The notes: generated by a model from the letters alone, not told the origin. 64,000 nucleotides of DNA from Diphasiastrum complanatum (GCA_029204225.1 CM055095.1:70455957-70519956), one strand, 5' to 3'; positions 23,576-35,914 are shown, counted from the stretch's first letter. Numbers and translations are program-made.

Positions 23576-24884
23576 GGTGAAAGTAGTAAGTGGAAAAAAT
23601 CTAGAGGAAAATGGAAAACAACAGTATAAAAACCGTTAAAAATTGATAACTAGAGAAGAATGGCTCAAGAAAACAAGTAAACTTGAGCACTAACAAACTC
23701 TACAAACAACTTTGAGAATGGGGTAGAGGAAAGTGAACTTACTTCCTTTACCCCCTCCCCTAGAGCTCTTCCTCTTTCCTCATGCAAAAAGGACAAGTGG
23801 GGCCCAAGAAAGGCTCCATTTGTCCCTTCTAGGCCTACCATACCATGTGGGGCCATAAAATGGTGCCACATGGCCCATGGAACCCAAAGGATTAAAAACT
23901 TTGGTTAAGTTCCTTCTCCCACCTCCTTTCCCTTACGTACCTCACTCCTCTCCCAAGCCTTGAAGATTTGCAGGTACAAAGTTGGAGGAGAAAGAAGTAC
24001 AAATTGTAAAGGACAGTTCACTAAGAGATGGCTTTATTCAATCTTTTAAACCAAAGATTTAGGCTTATGCAACTTGAGTTTTCAAGTTTTCAACCTATTA
24101 GATTAAACTTTGAAGTTTAATACAAAGTTCTCAGACTTAGCTTCATGGCTTAAGCTTTCCTAGATTAAGTTTTCAAGTTTTCAAAGATAAAACTGTGAGG
24201 GTTGTGGGGAAGCATACTTTTTCCTTTCCTAACAAGTCACATCACTAGAAAATTATGAGGAGGGGAAGTTACTAACTCCCCTCCCCTCCCAACAAAAGAA
24301 GAGGAGACAGCCACAACTGTTGCGAGCAGGCAGCTATTTGTTTTTTTGTTTCCAAACAAAAGGGGAAAGGAAATATGCCCCCTCCCCCCTTCTCTCTCTC
24401 TACGTGATTGTATGCAGATTTCCAGAACAGCGGCTGACAGTCGACCATACCTGGGCCAGAAACCAATAAACCTCTCCCAAACTGTAGTCTGTATGGACCA
24501 AAAGATCCAGAATTTGCACAAAGGAGGTGGGTTTGCCAATCCGCAGTTTTCCAACATCCCATCTTCTTTTTCTTTTAATAAAGGAAATTAAATAAGAAGG
24601 GGCGGGGGGGGGGGGGTTAACTCAAGAAGTTAACTAAAATCACGTTTCTTTAAAGCTAACTTTAAATGAATCTAACAAAGTTCAACTTTGAAAAACCATA
24701 AAGCTTGAGTTTAACAGGTATAGAATCCAACTATACTTTGGAACAAGTACGCACAATCAAAACAAGATTTACGTTGATACTAAGGTTGTGATAACTTAAA
24801 CAAAATACAACCACATTCCTTACAAAGGAATACCAAAACGCAAAGGCAAATTAGGGAACACATGCACCTTGTAAAGGTAATCGA
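23576..24884 (-). other. 5' untranslated region of the gypsy element
   Basis: A non-coding stretch between the PBS and the gag start of the minus-oriented element. It includes a run of 13 G at 24604-24616. The overlapping ORFs on both strands at 24237-24591 have no domain. Confidence 0.5.
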
Positions 24885-24898
24885 CTGCTCTGATATCA
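24885..24898 (-). other. Primer-binding site, initiator-Met tRNA type
   Basis: The minus strand reads TTGATATCAGAGCAG, two bases after the LTR end. It is one mismatch from the standard TGGTATCAGAGC complement of initiator tRNA-Met. Confidence 0.7.
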
Positions 24899-24900
24899 AA

Positions 24901-25467
24901 TGTTACAACTCCCATTATTCTCTGATCGCCTTGAAGGTTCCGCACACCCCATACCAATGACGACGCACCGTATCCGCCCATCCATAGGGTCCCAACCGAC
25001 CCACCCTCATGCACTAGAGCTATTGACATAATAATGCCTAGTCGAGCCTCCTACGATAATTGGCGTCCCATACCACCAACCATCACACTCGGCTCTCCCT
25101 AGCACACACCTCCTGCCCTAGAGAAACATCCTGGCTCATGCACGTGCTCTCCATCCACCAACTCTCAGGTAGACTGAGTGAATGGAAAGAGGGAAACCCC
25201 ACCACTATATAGGCATAACATAGTGGGTCCCATCAAGCACGGTCCTGCCGGCGACACGTGACCACATAGGATGGTGATGCGTGCCACCGAAACATGTTGA
25301 TAACGCACCTGCGTCATGCCACTTGCGAGGCCATCACTGAAGAGCGTACCGTTATGGTACATAACATGTTGGGATTGAAATACAAAGGACCCAAGGAACG
25401 AGGTCCCAATGGAATTCAAAATAATTGAGGAAATAGAGCTCCTTACAATTCAAAGCTGCTTGTCACA
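24901..25467 (-). repeat. Gypsy 5' LTR
   Basis: Bounded by TGT...ACA on the minus strand (right edge placed at 25467, approximate) with the PBS immediately inside the left edge. A TATA-like CCTATATAGTGG lies near 25205 (minus). It is the 5' LTR of the minus-oriented element whose pol fragments are at 20585-23460; no 3' LTR is seen. Confidence 0.6.
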
Positions 25468-26011
25468 CCATTAAATCAACCGAAAGGTGGTGCTTGTCGA
25501 AGAACTGCTCTAGGGCATACTCGAAATTGGCTTGATTGGTCCAGCCCATGGTGTTAGGAATAAGTGGCCAATTTGGAGGAGCATTGAGATCTTGTTGCTT
25601 TGGCCATGTAACGCAACGTGAGATTGAAGAATGTTCAAGCTATAAGAACTTGCTCTTCGCTCTCTATTGATACTCAGCTCTGCATAGAAATGTGTATGTA
25701 CAATGGCACATAGTGTTATCCTTATAGGAATGTCCTTCAGCCTCAATGTCGCTTACGAACCGTCAAATGTCGGTTCTGAACTTCTATTGCGTCTCTTTAG
25801 AACGTCGCAACTTCTACTCAAAATATGAATTTACAAAGTGTGAAATAGGCCTTTACATGTATTTAGGTACTATAGCACATTTTATATACATGGAAATTGA
25901 AATTTGTTTACAATACATGACAAAATTTGGATAATGTGAGATCATAAGACTCCACATATCCCCTTCCTCAGCTGTGCAGCGGCTCGCAAACAATCTGATT
26001 TACGTCCTTTG

Positions 26012-26716
26012 TCACTTTCGGCTAGTTGGTTTGCTGTGGAAAATAGCCTTGGCTCGGGCTTCATTCTCTTCATTTTCTTGTTCCAATGTTAGTCCTTTTG
26101 TTGCCAGGAAATAGTTGTTCTTCTGGTTGTAGTCTTCTTGGAATGACAAATTTGGATAACCACCCATTTCTTGATTGCCGATTGGTGCAAGGGGGTTATC
26201 AATTAATGTATTATTAACAAGATGTGCATACCAACTATCCTCGGTCAGGATTTCAGACATCTCGGCAGAAGGGACAGTTAGTGAAAGGGCAGCATATGTA
26301 TATTCTGGAAATTTCTCTTTAATATATAGTTGTTGAACAGATAGGAGGGCATACGAAATGAGAGAAGCAATATTTACATGGCTGTAAGTATAATATGGTC
26401 TAGTTATTGGGTTAGTGGAGCGAAGTATATTATTTGCTTTTACTTCCTCCAAATAACGAGAATAGTTAGTTTCCCAATCTGTGTAGATTTTCCACACGTT
26501 AGGCAATAAGAACTGATGAGTAACTCGGGAAGAAATTGATTTAGAGTTAGAAACAACTTCTTTCACATCAAAAATGTTAATTGATTCTAACTTATTCAAA
26601 TACTCATCCAATGCTGGAAAAATATAATTTTCAAATGTTCTTAGACATTCTGAGATGTATATATACAAGGATCCTGCGACCACATGAATATAGTTAGTTT
26701 GCACAGAGCCTTCCAA
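26012..26716 (-). CDS. Orphan ORF fused behind a copia RT remnant, unrecognised
   Basis: A 234-codon ORF without stops, long for such A+T-rich sequence and for a region where every neighbour is broken. About the first 20 codons overlap, in another frame, the copia RT/RNase H sequence that ends near 26650, so the novel part is about 26012-26650. It is predicted soluble, mixed alpha-helical, rich in Tyr, Asn, Glu and Leu, with a charged C-terminus ending PTSRK. I see no zinc finger, protease, polymerase or transmembrane motif. It could be an RNA-virus-derived or mobile-element structural protein, or an unknown plant protein. I cannot decide. Confidence 0.4.
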   Translation of the reverse strand: MEGSVQTNYIHVVAGSLYIYISECLRTFENYIFPALDEYLNKLESINIFDVKEVVSNSKSISSRVTHQFLLPNVWKIYTDWETNYSRYLEEVKANNILRSTNPITRPYYTYSHVNIASLISYALLSVQQLYIKEKFPEYTYAALSLTVPSAEMSEILTEDSWYAHLVNNTLIDNPLAPIGNQEMGGYPNLSFQEDYNQKNNYFLATKGLTLEQENEENEARAKAIFHSKPTSRK

Positions 26717-27050
26717 TGTGTTATACCAAGGTTAGTCATAAACTGACTCAGGGAGCTGACTGCAAAAGCTATGTCTGGCCTAGTACAGATCATTGCGTAC
26801 ATAAGATATCCTATTATCGAATGATAAGGATACTCACACATCTGTTCCTTCTCTTCGATTGTTCAGAGACATTGGTCCTTTGACAATTTGTGACCTGGTT
26901 CAATTGGTGAGAGAGCTAACTTGCAATCAACCAGATTATATCTGACTAACATATTGTAGATGTACCTATGTTGAGTAATGTAGATCAACTTTTGATTTCT
27001 GTCTCTGTGGATTTGAATACCAAGACAAAAATGAGCTTTTCCTGCCAACT
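26650..27050 (-). mobile_element. Ty1/copia RT C-terminal fragment
   Basis: In two frames the minus strand reads AHFCLGIQIHRDRNQ, YNLVDCKLALSPIEPGHKL, then YPYHSIIGYLMYAM, TRPDIAFAVSSLSQFM and HWKAL. These are the RT-connection motifs of copia pol in the normal order. It starts abruptly near 27050 and gives way to unrelated sequence near 26650, before RNase H. Confidence 0.88.
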
Positions 27051-30000
27051 GATGCACCTCATGAACAAGATCGTGATGATGGATTCGATGACACATTTTT
27101 GGAGGATGATCATGTGCAAGCTTCACAAGCTAATGATGATGACGTTGAGCGTGATGCATCATCATCAGATGGATCGATGACACATGACACACCTTCTCGA
27201 TCTCACTTGTTGTCACCGTCGCCATTAGCTTTTGAAGATCAACTTATTAATGATGAAGCTATAGGACATATTGGGGTAGAATTAGAGATAGACTCATTTG
27301 ATTTGACGGATTTGTTGCATGATGATGCGAAAAATGATAATGATGAACCACCAAATGAATAAGTGAGACAGTATGATGTATTTCAACTCATTGTAATATT
27401 AATCATATTGCTCATAGATGCGATAACACTTTGTTAATTGACTAGCTGACATCAAACAAGAAGTCGACGCATGTGAGTACACAATTTGTGGTCATCATTT
27501 TTTTGTGATACATAAATTTCTTTAGTCACTTGTGCATATGGCAACCAATGTTGCCATAGAAAGTGGAATTCAATGTGTTGATAGGTAACAAATTCCAAAA
27601 GTGAGATCCATTTACACTCTGTAACATACAGTGGGTTATACTGAGGGGCCTTTTTTTTTCATAAGTCTCGGTATTACCCTAGGTTAGCAGAGTGTCCTGG
27701 AATGCCTCTTGCCACCTTGACCCTCTTTATAACCCTCTCTATATGCCTCTCTATAAATGTTTGAAAAACAAGTTAAAATTTGGTAGGCTTATACCGAGGC
27801 CAAACAGCGGACCCGAGGCTCGAGCATTCCACTCGCCCGCAATTTAAAAAACTCTTTCAAAAAAATGCTCAAAAAAGCCTTGGAAATCGCCCGTCGTCTT
27901 GTAGTGAGGTACGATTTGGTTGATTAAACATGCCAGGGATCACCTAGTTATCATTTGGGACATATCCAACCATTCTCGACAAAGTTGCCAGGGCCATGCA
28001 TGGTGTGGTTTCGTATGGTGGGTTCAATTGCTCACACGTGGGTTTAATTGCTCACAAGTGGACGATAGTCCATGACAAAGGCCTTTTAAGGATTTCCCTA
28101 AACTAACACATTCCCCTTAACAAATCTTCAAACAATGCTAATCTAAGCCCATGCCATTATAAAAGACTTGTTTACGGAGGTAGGTAAACACATGGTGTCA
28201 ACAAGTAATTTATATATCATATATGACCTTCAACAGCAGTTCATGAAGATGTAGCATCTCATGAATGACATTGATCAATTGCAACTCATTTTCCCAATTA
28301 CGTTTGAGTGCAATATCCACTCTTATGAGGCTGTTGAAATTGGATGGTGCATATAGGTGTATGGAAAGCTGATCCCGTTATTACAGTCCTAACAGGCCTT
28401 GTGCTATATGCTTTGGTAGAAAGATCATAAATATCAGCCTCATCAGCATGAACAGTCGAGCATGAAGCAAGCCGATCAAAAATCTCAACTCTTGTGAAGC
28501 GTAGATGTCTCCAATGATGGGAATTGCTAGAATGATGGGTGCTCGCTCAAAGTAGTCTCGCTGCACCCTGATTTTCTTCACCACCTTGCCATCCTGCACA
28601 GTTTCATGCAATCCAGACGAAGTTGTTGGATCGTCAAGAACAAAAAATTGGATGGATTCAGGGAAATAATATCACCATCCTTCGCTGATGGTTTCTTGTT
28701 GCACCTACATACCTCGGTTGTTCAGTCTTCCAACTCCAACAGAACAAAGATGTCAAATTGCATTTTTTGCAACAAATATACCCAAGGCCGTACGCACACA
28801 ACACAATGAACGGCCAGCGCATTCTCGGCTTTGTCATACGGTTATCATGGATTCATCAAAGATAACATCATAACTAATTCGCATATTCCTCTCCAAAAGA
28901 TCAAAGCACATGTAGCCCTTCACATGATCATCATAACCTAAGTTCTATTGGAAATTAAGCTCACAGTTTCTTCCTTGGTGATACAATTTATTCAAGATTC
29001 TTCCTAAATTATTTTTGATCCTTGAATTAATCATAGATCTAGGGTCAGATGCAACCTCTTTAGGTTTTATGTCTGCTCATTTGATACCTGCACGAATCAT
29101 AGTTTTCTGTTTTGCTATTTTGCATATTTAGTCATGTTTTTTAACACAGATTGCAGCGCCTGCAAAGCTACTCTCATTCTTTGTGCAGAATAATGCCTGG
29201 TAAAATACACATGTTTCTGCAAAGCAGTTTGACACCTGCAACTTTCTACACAGAATAAAAAACAGTCGAACTATTCGAAGGATGACTACATTGATCTTCC
29301 GGCTAATCTTCATCTCCGGACTAAAGGGTACCCATTCTTATTTTTATCTACATTCGAATGTCAAAGTATTTGAAGAACATCGAAGACATGGCCATCTTCG
29401 ATGACTTCGACCATTAAGTCACTCAACTACTTCCGAAATATGCGAAGTATCCAACAAACCTGATTACTTCGACGAGCAACAGATTCAACTACTGAAATAT
29501 CCGAAGTATGCGATATATTTGACTGAAGTATACAAAGTCATTGAAGTATACGACCAAAGTATGCAAAGAATGCGACAACTTCAACTACTTCAATGCCTTC
29601 GAGTCATTTGACTGATAGACACATTGTACATATGTCATTGTACATTAAATATCTATAAAGTGCATTCACGACCAAGTCCAACTCACATTCATTGTAGGGT
29701 GCAACAGAGCGGAAAATTCAGCATCTAAGTTACGTTGATATTCAAGCTGTAACCATTTGTGTTGCTCTTGCTCTATACTGAGCAAATGCTCTTGTGACAA
29801 GCATTCAATGTAATATAGAAGAAACACCTTTTACTATCTATGTTTAACGTGGATGTATGTGTGTTGTGATTGATTGCACTCTTCTAATTACTTGTCTCAA
29901 CTCGTTCACTCAGTCTGATCAAATCATGGACATCGACGGCTGTCTTTGACACCTGAGGAACAAACGTAATCTTTCTCCACTATCACTTTGAATCTGTATT

Positions 30001-30130
30001 GAACTTCACATTCAAACTGATTAACAGTAATTCTACACACTATCAATCCTTTTTGGTGGTTGTGCTCACAATTTATCTAAGCACGAAATTATTTTAGCTG
30101 TCTTGAATGCATGAACTGTGATTCTGTTTG
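27051..30130. other. No supported gene; possible LTR around 29.3-30 kb
   Basis: An acidic Ser/Asp-rich 87-codon ORF (27099-27362, +) is not recognised and may be a chance or remnant C-terminus. 29340-29620 contains repeated CGAAGTAT-like octamers on both strands. It is followed by a CTATAAAG box near 29653 and sequence that looks like a copia LTR leader, but termini were not found. The 28381-28809 ORFs show no domain. Confidence 0.4.
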
Positions 30131-30590
30131 GCATATATATATCTTTGTTGATTGATATGAATCAATCTATGATCACGATATCTAAAAATTTGTATAACAA
30201 GACAAAAATGGGCCTCCCCTAAGTCTGTCATGTCGAATTCCTTCGATAACATCTTTTTGACATCCTTCAGCATTTGAATGTCATTACTAAAAAGTTATAT
30301 TCCATCAACATATAATGTAATGATAATGGAAGATGAATTCATTGATCTATAATAGACATTACAATTAGTTGAACTTGATATAAAGCCTTATTGAATAAAG
30401 AATTCATTGATTCGTTGAAACCAAGCACAAGGTGACTGTTTAAGCAAGCCCAGAAAGAGTTTTTTGAAGCTTGCATACCTGATGGGGGCTACCCTCCAAC
30501 TCAAAGCTTTTGAGTTGAGACATATAAATGTCTTCATCGATTACATCATGTAAAAATGTTGTTTGCACATCCGTCTGGTGAGTTTCCATA
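30131..30590 (-). mobile_element. Ty1/copia RT fragment
   Basis: The minus strand gives DEDIYMSQ, KLQKTL..GL, WFQRINEFF, then LYVDG (the YVDD active site with the second Asp changed), FDMTDLGEAHFCL and QQRYI. The order matches copia RT. It overlaps in content with the fragment at 26650-27050 (both contain AHFCL and the RYI motif), so the two come from different element copies. It abuts the gypsy gag at 30598. Confidence 0.85.
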
Positions 30591-30597
30591 TTTGTCA

Positions 30598-31056
30598 CTA
30601 CTGCAAATGAAAGTAAAAATTTGATCGACGAATTACCCGTTCGATGTAATCTCGAACCATTTCTTGCTTTTCCATTTTAATTCTACTTAAAAGTAGAAAA
30701 GGGTCTTCCATAAACTTCCGAGGTTTGAACCGTGTGATAAGGGCTCTTTTAACAATCTCCCAAACTGCACGTTCAGTTTCATCTTGATTATAGTACCAAT
30801 CTTGCGCTGCGCCTGCTAAGGCCATAGTAAAAAGCTTAAGTTTATCTTGGGGGAAAATTTCGCCATAGACTTCACAAGATTCAGTATAGATCTGAAGAAA
30901 TATAACTGGATCTATTAATCCATTATATTTTGGTAAATCCAAACGGGGTGCTCTTCTAACAATGATTGGATTAACTTCCCGATGAGCACCTCCAAGAACA
31001 GCCACCTTCACAGATTCAAATAAAGCAGACAATGAGATTGGATCTAGATTTTTCAA
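30598..31056 (-). mobile_element. Ty3/gypsy Gag (family A)
   Basis: A 152-codon ORF with the retrotransposon Gag core: RLDLPKYNG at the start, then FTMALAGAAQDWYYN, W.IVKRALITRFKP and RDYIERV near the C-terminus. This forms the capsid shell. It is truncated at 30598, where copia RT begins. The element at 35107-41233 has the same C-terminal text (near 39430-39490) but lacks most of this upstream part, so this fragment shows what was lost there. Confidence 0.85.
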
Positions 31057-32023
31057 TCAAAACTATCTCAGATCAGAGCTGCTAGATCTATTCCACTTTT
31101 CAAGAATCAAATTTCTATATCATGAAAAAGATTTTGAAATTCAATCAATCGATACTTCTCAAAAAATGAAAAATTTCTCAGAATCCAAATCAGAATGTAT
31201 CAAATTTGACCCAAATTTCGATAGAAAATTGATCTGGAAAATCAAAACCTAAAAATAGTACTAGCAAAGGTTCTCTAGGCGAAGATTGGCTCTACAAAGG
31301 TTCATCAGTGCTATTTTGGAAAAAAAAAAAAAAACTCTCTAATCAAGTTTTTCTGAAAATTTCTATGGATATAACCTTCGCTGAACTCTCAGATTCAAAA
31401 TCTAACACAAATAAAGCTAGGGTAAACTCGGCAAAGGTTTCTGACAGAAAAAAACATTTATGTAGTTTGGCGAGTCTATGATCTAGATAAGAAGAATGTT
31501 CTCCAAATTCAAAAATAGTATGTTACTATAAATAGAATGTTCTAGAAACTTGGCAAAGGTTCTGGCAATTTGTTATAAAATTCTACTTTACTTAATTTCT
31601 CGTTTATATTCATCTCAATTTTATGAAGGGTTTTTGCTCTTACCTTCAAGCGAACGGTGGTACGACTTGGTTAGTTAAATTATTTATGGTAGTGAACCAT
31701 TTTGTACGACCTCAACTAGGGAGATGGTTTTAAATTATAGCAAGAATTTTGTCTCCTTTTGACCAAAATCTGACAGATTTGACCAATTTTTGCTGTTTTT
31801 TCTGATATCTCAGATCCAAATGGATCTTAAGATTGGTGATCTGAATAGCTTTCCCTATTTCACAATCAAATTAGATTTCAAACAAGAAAATTCACTCAAA
31901 TTAAGCAAAATCACTCCCAAACTAACCCTAAATGCATATCTAACACTATTCATGCAATGACAAGATGCCTAATGCAAGCTAACCATCCAACAAACATGCT
32001 GCAAACTGAAAAATTGGCGTAGC
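31057..32023 (-). other. 5' untranslated region of gypsy family A
   Basis: A non-coding leader between PBS and gag. It is similar to 39500-40506 of the related element (shared blocks near 31800-31990 and 40270-40490), including an expanded A run at 31321-31334. Confidence 0.7.
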
Positions 32024-32041
32024 TCCTCGGCAACGGCGCCA
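32024..32041 (-). other. Primer-binding site, tRNA-Asp type
   Basis: The minus strand reads TGGCGCCGTTGCCGAGGA, one mismatch from the complement of the plant tRNA-Asp 3' end. It is four bases from the LTR edge. This PBS is typical of plant gypsy elements. Confidence 0.85.
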
Positions 32042-32045
32042 AAAT

Positions 32046-32747
32046 TGTAGTGGGCTTCTTTCCTTGCCTAACCTCAATCCAAGATCTAATCAATCTAGCA
32101 TCAAAGAGATGAAGTTAGTTATCACACATAGATTCGTTCCCATGAGAGCGATAGTATAGTTTAGATTTCAGCATGAATGGAAGATTCACATCTAACTCTA
32201 ACATCCATTAACCCTAAGCATTAACACTACATCCACTAACGCTAGATCCACAATGAGATAGCTTACTCTTTCTCTCTCTCCCTTTCTCCCTCATAGAAAG
32301 TATAATAACATGCAATCCCAATAACAATCAGATCCAACAATTAGCAAAATCCAAAGAAAGCATGAGAGATGGAGGAAAAGTGATAGAGAGCAAGGACATT
32401 CATCAATCCATTTCACAAGAGAACCAACCTGCTTTATTGAATTGAAGAAATGAACATGTGTACCTTTTATAGTAGAGAGGAGGACCCTGGCCTCTGAATC
32501 GACCTATTGGTCCATTTCTGCCTCCCTAATTATTCAAATTTAAAAAAGAGTGGGAACCATCCAAATTGGAGGGAAACCCAACTTGACATTTAGGCCCTGC
32601 GACATTAAAAGTCCCGCAAAAAAGGTCTAAAGTCCTTTTATTGACTTGTAACTAATCAAATAACTATGTGATCATCGGGTTGGACTTACACATGTAGGGT
32701 GCCAAGTCCCTCTCACTTATTAACTAGGGTTAGGGTTGTTTTGGGAT
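32046..32747 (-). repeat. Gypsy LTR, family A, copy 2 (5' LTR)
   Basis: Matches the LTRs at 35107 and 40529 from its PBS-side edge, but stops at 32747, about 15-20 bases short of the expected outer terminus. There it runs into a different LTR-like sequence. Gag and PBS lie on the expected side for a minus-oriented element. Confidence 0.85.
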
Positions 32748-33930
32748 GAACTAGAATGCTCAAGAGAATTCAAGCTTGAAAGCTTGATAGAGAGCTAACA
32801 ACAATACTTTTTTGGTTGTGAATGATTTGCTTGATAAGAGCGCAGGAAGCGTCATGTAATAACACTCAACTCCTTCACAATTCACAATGTTGATGCGTCG
32901 CTTCAGAACTTGATCATTGATAATAAGATGTCTGAATAGCTAATTTATACTAAATAATTAGGTCGTCAAATGTGATTGCCAGTTGGCTGGTGTCCGCTAG
33001 CATTCATCCAGTTCCTTCTCAGAAATTGATTGCTTATGAGTAGTGAAAATTGGTCATAAACAGTCTGTCTGCATAGATGAACTAAAACTATTACTCTCCA
33101 GAATTGAACTAAAACTACCACAGGCGACAGTGTCGCAAAAACACGACAGTGTCGGCTTTTTGCAAAAAATACGATAGTGGTCTTAAATCTCATTTAGGGT
33201 AGTCCCACACTTTGCCAGAGTCATTTCCTTAACATTTGAGGCACTTTAAAAAATGCAAAAAATGCGACTCTACAGTTTAACTCGCAACTGACAAACAAAA
33301 AATACGAAAAAGATAACACTACATTTTTACATGAGATTTTTGACAAGTGACAATGTTTGGATTATAGAGAGAGAAAATGTGACACTGTTTTCAAACTTCG
33401 TGTATTTCTGCACAATCTGTAAAAAACTTGTAACTTTGTAGACTGTATAAAGACATGGGAAAATCTACAGAACTGGATAAACAATGGATGAGGATTAAAA
33501 CCGATTAGTCGATTAGTAAGAAAGAGAATAATCCAACGGGGAAGGTGCTTGGGACTCCTCTTGGCTCCTTTTCATCGGTTTCTATATTGTGGCATGTTCT
33601 TATTTGCTATTTGCTTAGTTAGCCGCAATCTATTATTTCTATCTCCCTTTTGGGTGTTAAATTAGAAGTAGTTTAATCTTCTTGCTAGTTGGGTACCACC
33701 TTAGCAAGGTCTTATTATTTTGTTAATCTTGGTTAATTGGAAAGCCTTAGCCAAGCTAGTTTTATTTTTGTATTGAGCACCAGTTGGGAAAGCCTTGGTG
33801 CTTCCATTCTTGTTTGTTTATTTCCATTTCAAAGCTTTGGTAGGTTCTTAAAAAGTAGACGATCCTCTCTACACTATACTACACCCGTGAGTAGATCTAG
33901 CCATCGCGTAAACTAGAAATACTTCCAACA
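32748..33930 (-). repeat. LTR-like sequence, inverted partner at 42610-43140
   Basis: The minus strand starts TGTTGGAAGTATTTC at 33930, exactly where the copia integrase homology ends. A TATA-like TAGTATAAATT lies near 32968 and the text ends with CTTGAGCATTCTAGTTCAT near 32750. The part from about 33010 to 32750 matches 42900-43105 on the plus strand. I read it as an LTR inserted in the copia element and later cut by the gypsy LTR at 32747. Confidence 0.55.
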
Positions 33931-35106
33931 TGAATAGGAGGTAATGTATTGTTGCTCAATGTCGTTGTTAAGACAATACTACTTGAATTCGGTGAAGATG
34001 TATTCTCCCCCGTTGTTGGACCTCAGTGCTTTGATTCTTTTACCAATCTGATTTTCTGCATGCTCTTTGAAATGTCTGAACTTGATGAAAGCTTCTGATT
34101 TCTGCATAATGAAGTAAACAGTTGTTCTTCTGAAAAATTCATCAATAAAAGTAATGAAATACTTTGCATCTAGCAATGAAGGAGTTTGCATAGGTCCACA
34201 TATATCTGAATGAACAATAATAGACCTTTTGATGCATGCCTATGACTCGATTTAGAAAGAAACCTAGTTTGTTTTCCAAGGATGCAGCTATGGCAGACAA
34301 GGAGATCAACTTTGCCAGAAGAATAGTTGAGATCAAGTGCTAGGGATTGTCTGGACATGTTCAAAACAAATGCATAATTCAAGTGTCCTAAGTGATGTTG
34401 CCATAGTAATGATTTATTGACAAGAAAAGAGGTTTTCAAGGCTTGAATAGAATAACAATATGCCAATCTATATATCTGATTCAATGCAAACTACTTGGAG
34501 CCTTCCTGGTTCTGTCATTTCAACCCCTTGTTGACATATAGAACATGAGATGAAGAGATAGACGAAGTTTCTTGATCTCTTCTATTATCTTGTTGCATCA
34601 ACATAGTGATAACTCTGGTAAGAGTTAAATATGAGTGTGTCATAATGATCATCACCTAGTTCTCATATGTAGAGGACAGGCTTGAAAGCGATGTCATAAT
34701 TGTGTCTTGAAGACTATGACTAATCCGACAACAGCCATCTATTGCAAGAGATTCTTAAACTGGTTAATATGATTATGAAGAGAATCATTATTTGTCATCT
34801 TGAGTGTGAAGAATTTCCTTCGAAGATGTAACTTGGTAGTTATGTCTCTCACATCATACAATGAGCTTAGGATGTCCCAAATTTCTTTTGAAGTTTTGGC
34901 TTCAGCTATGTGGCCAATCTGAGTATATGATATTTTGAGGATAATAAGCGCGAAAGCTTTACCATCCTTCGATTTCCAATTTGAGTCATCTATGTCATCT
35001 CCAGGCTACACTTCGATACCTGTAACAACATCCCACAACTCATTGGCGATTAGCAAGGTCTTGATCTTAAATTTCTATAAATGATAATTGGATCCATTCA
35101 GCTTGT
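33931..35106 (-). mobile_element. Ty1/copia element, part 1 (gag, pre-integrase, integrase)
   Basis: Read on the minus strand from 35106: Gag continues as KLNGSNYHL, then LLIANELWDVV, DGKAFALI and LYDVRDITTKLHL. The GAG-pre-integrase region (34170-34484) has HHLGHLN and C..C..GKQ. The integrase core (33979-34191, to 33931) has KRIKALRSNNGGEYI, where the catalytic Asp is replaced by Asn. The protease is not recognisable. The first 12 Gag codons, the PBS and the 5' LTR lie beyond the gypsy insertion, at 41239-41971. The RT and 3' LTR are absent. Confidence 0.85.
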
Positions 35107-35864
35107 TGTAGTGGGTTTCTTTCCTTGCCTAACCTGAATCCAAGATCTACTCAATCTAGCATCAAAGAGACGGAGTTAGTTGTCACGCGTAGGTTCGTTC
35201 CCATGAGAGCGATAGTATAGTTCAAATTTCAACATGAATGGAGGATCTAACACTAACATCCATTAACACTAAGCATTAACACTACATCCATTAATCCTAC
35301 TTCCATTAACCCTAAATCCACAACAATGATAGAAACTTACTCTTCTCTCTCTCCTTTTCTCTCTCACAAAAAGCATAAGAAATAGCAATCCCAATAATGA
35401 TCAGATCCAACAATTAGCAAAATCCAAAGAAAGCATGAGAAATGGAGGAGAAGAGAGGAAGAGCAAGGACATTCATCAATCCATTTCTAAAGAGAACCAA
35501 TATGCTTTATTGAAATGAGGAAATGAACATCAGGAACAACTCGAGTTGGTCCTTTTTTATAGTAGAGAGGAGGACCCTGGCCTCTGAATCCTATTGGTCC
35601 AGTCTTGCCTCTCTTTTTATTCAAATTTAAAAAAGTGTGGGAACCATCAAAATTGGAGGGAAACCCAACTTTATTCACTAACTTGACATTTAGGCCCTAC
35701 GACATTAAAAGTCCCGCAAGAAGGCCTAAAGTCCTTTTATTAACATTATAATTAATCAAATAACTATGTGATCATTGGGTTGGACTTACACACGTAGGGG
35801 GCCAAATCCCTCTCACTTATTAACTAGGGTTAGGGTTGCCTTGAGATCCGCAAACCCTCCAACA
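35107..35864 (-). repeat. 3' LTR of the RT-less gypsy element
   Basis: 758 bp, TGTTGG...CTACA on the minus strand. It is very similar to 40529-41233, from which it differs mainly by small indels (the other copy lacks about 50 bp around 40700). Purine-rich GGTGGGGGATAC (minus, 35865-35877) abuts it as the polypurine tract. Confidence 0.92.
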
Positions 35865-35914
35865 GTATCCCCCACCAAAACTGGTGGCGGTCCCACGACA
35901 CCTGCAATATGCAG

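Noticed and set aside
24237-24591. Three overlapping ORFs of 81-106 codons
   Set aside because: They oppose each other in the 5' leader of a gypsy element and have no domain.
28381-28873. Short ORFs on both strands
   Set aside because: No recognisable domain, mutually overlapping.
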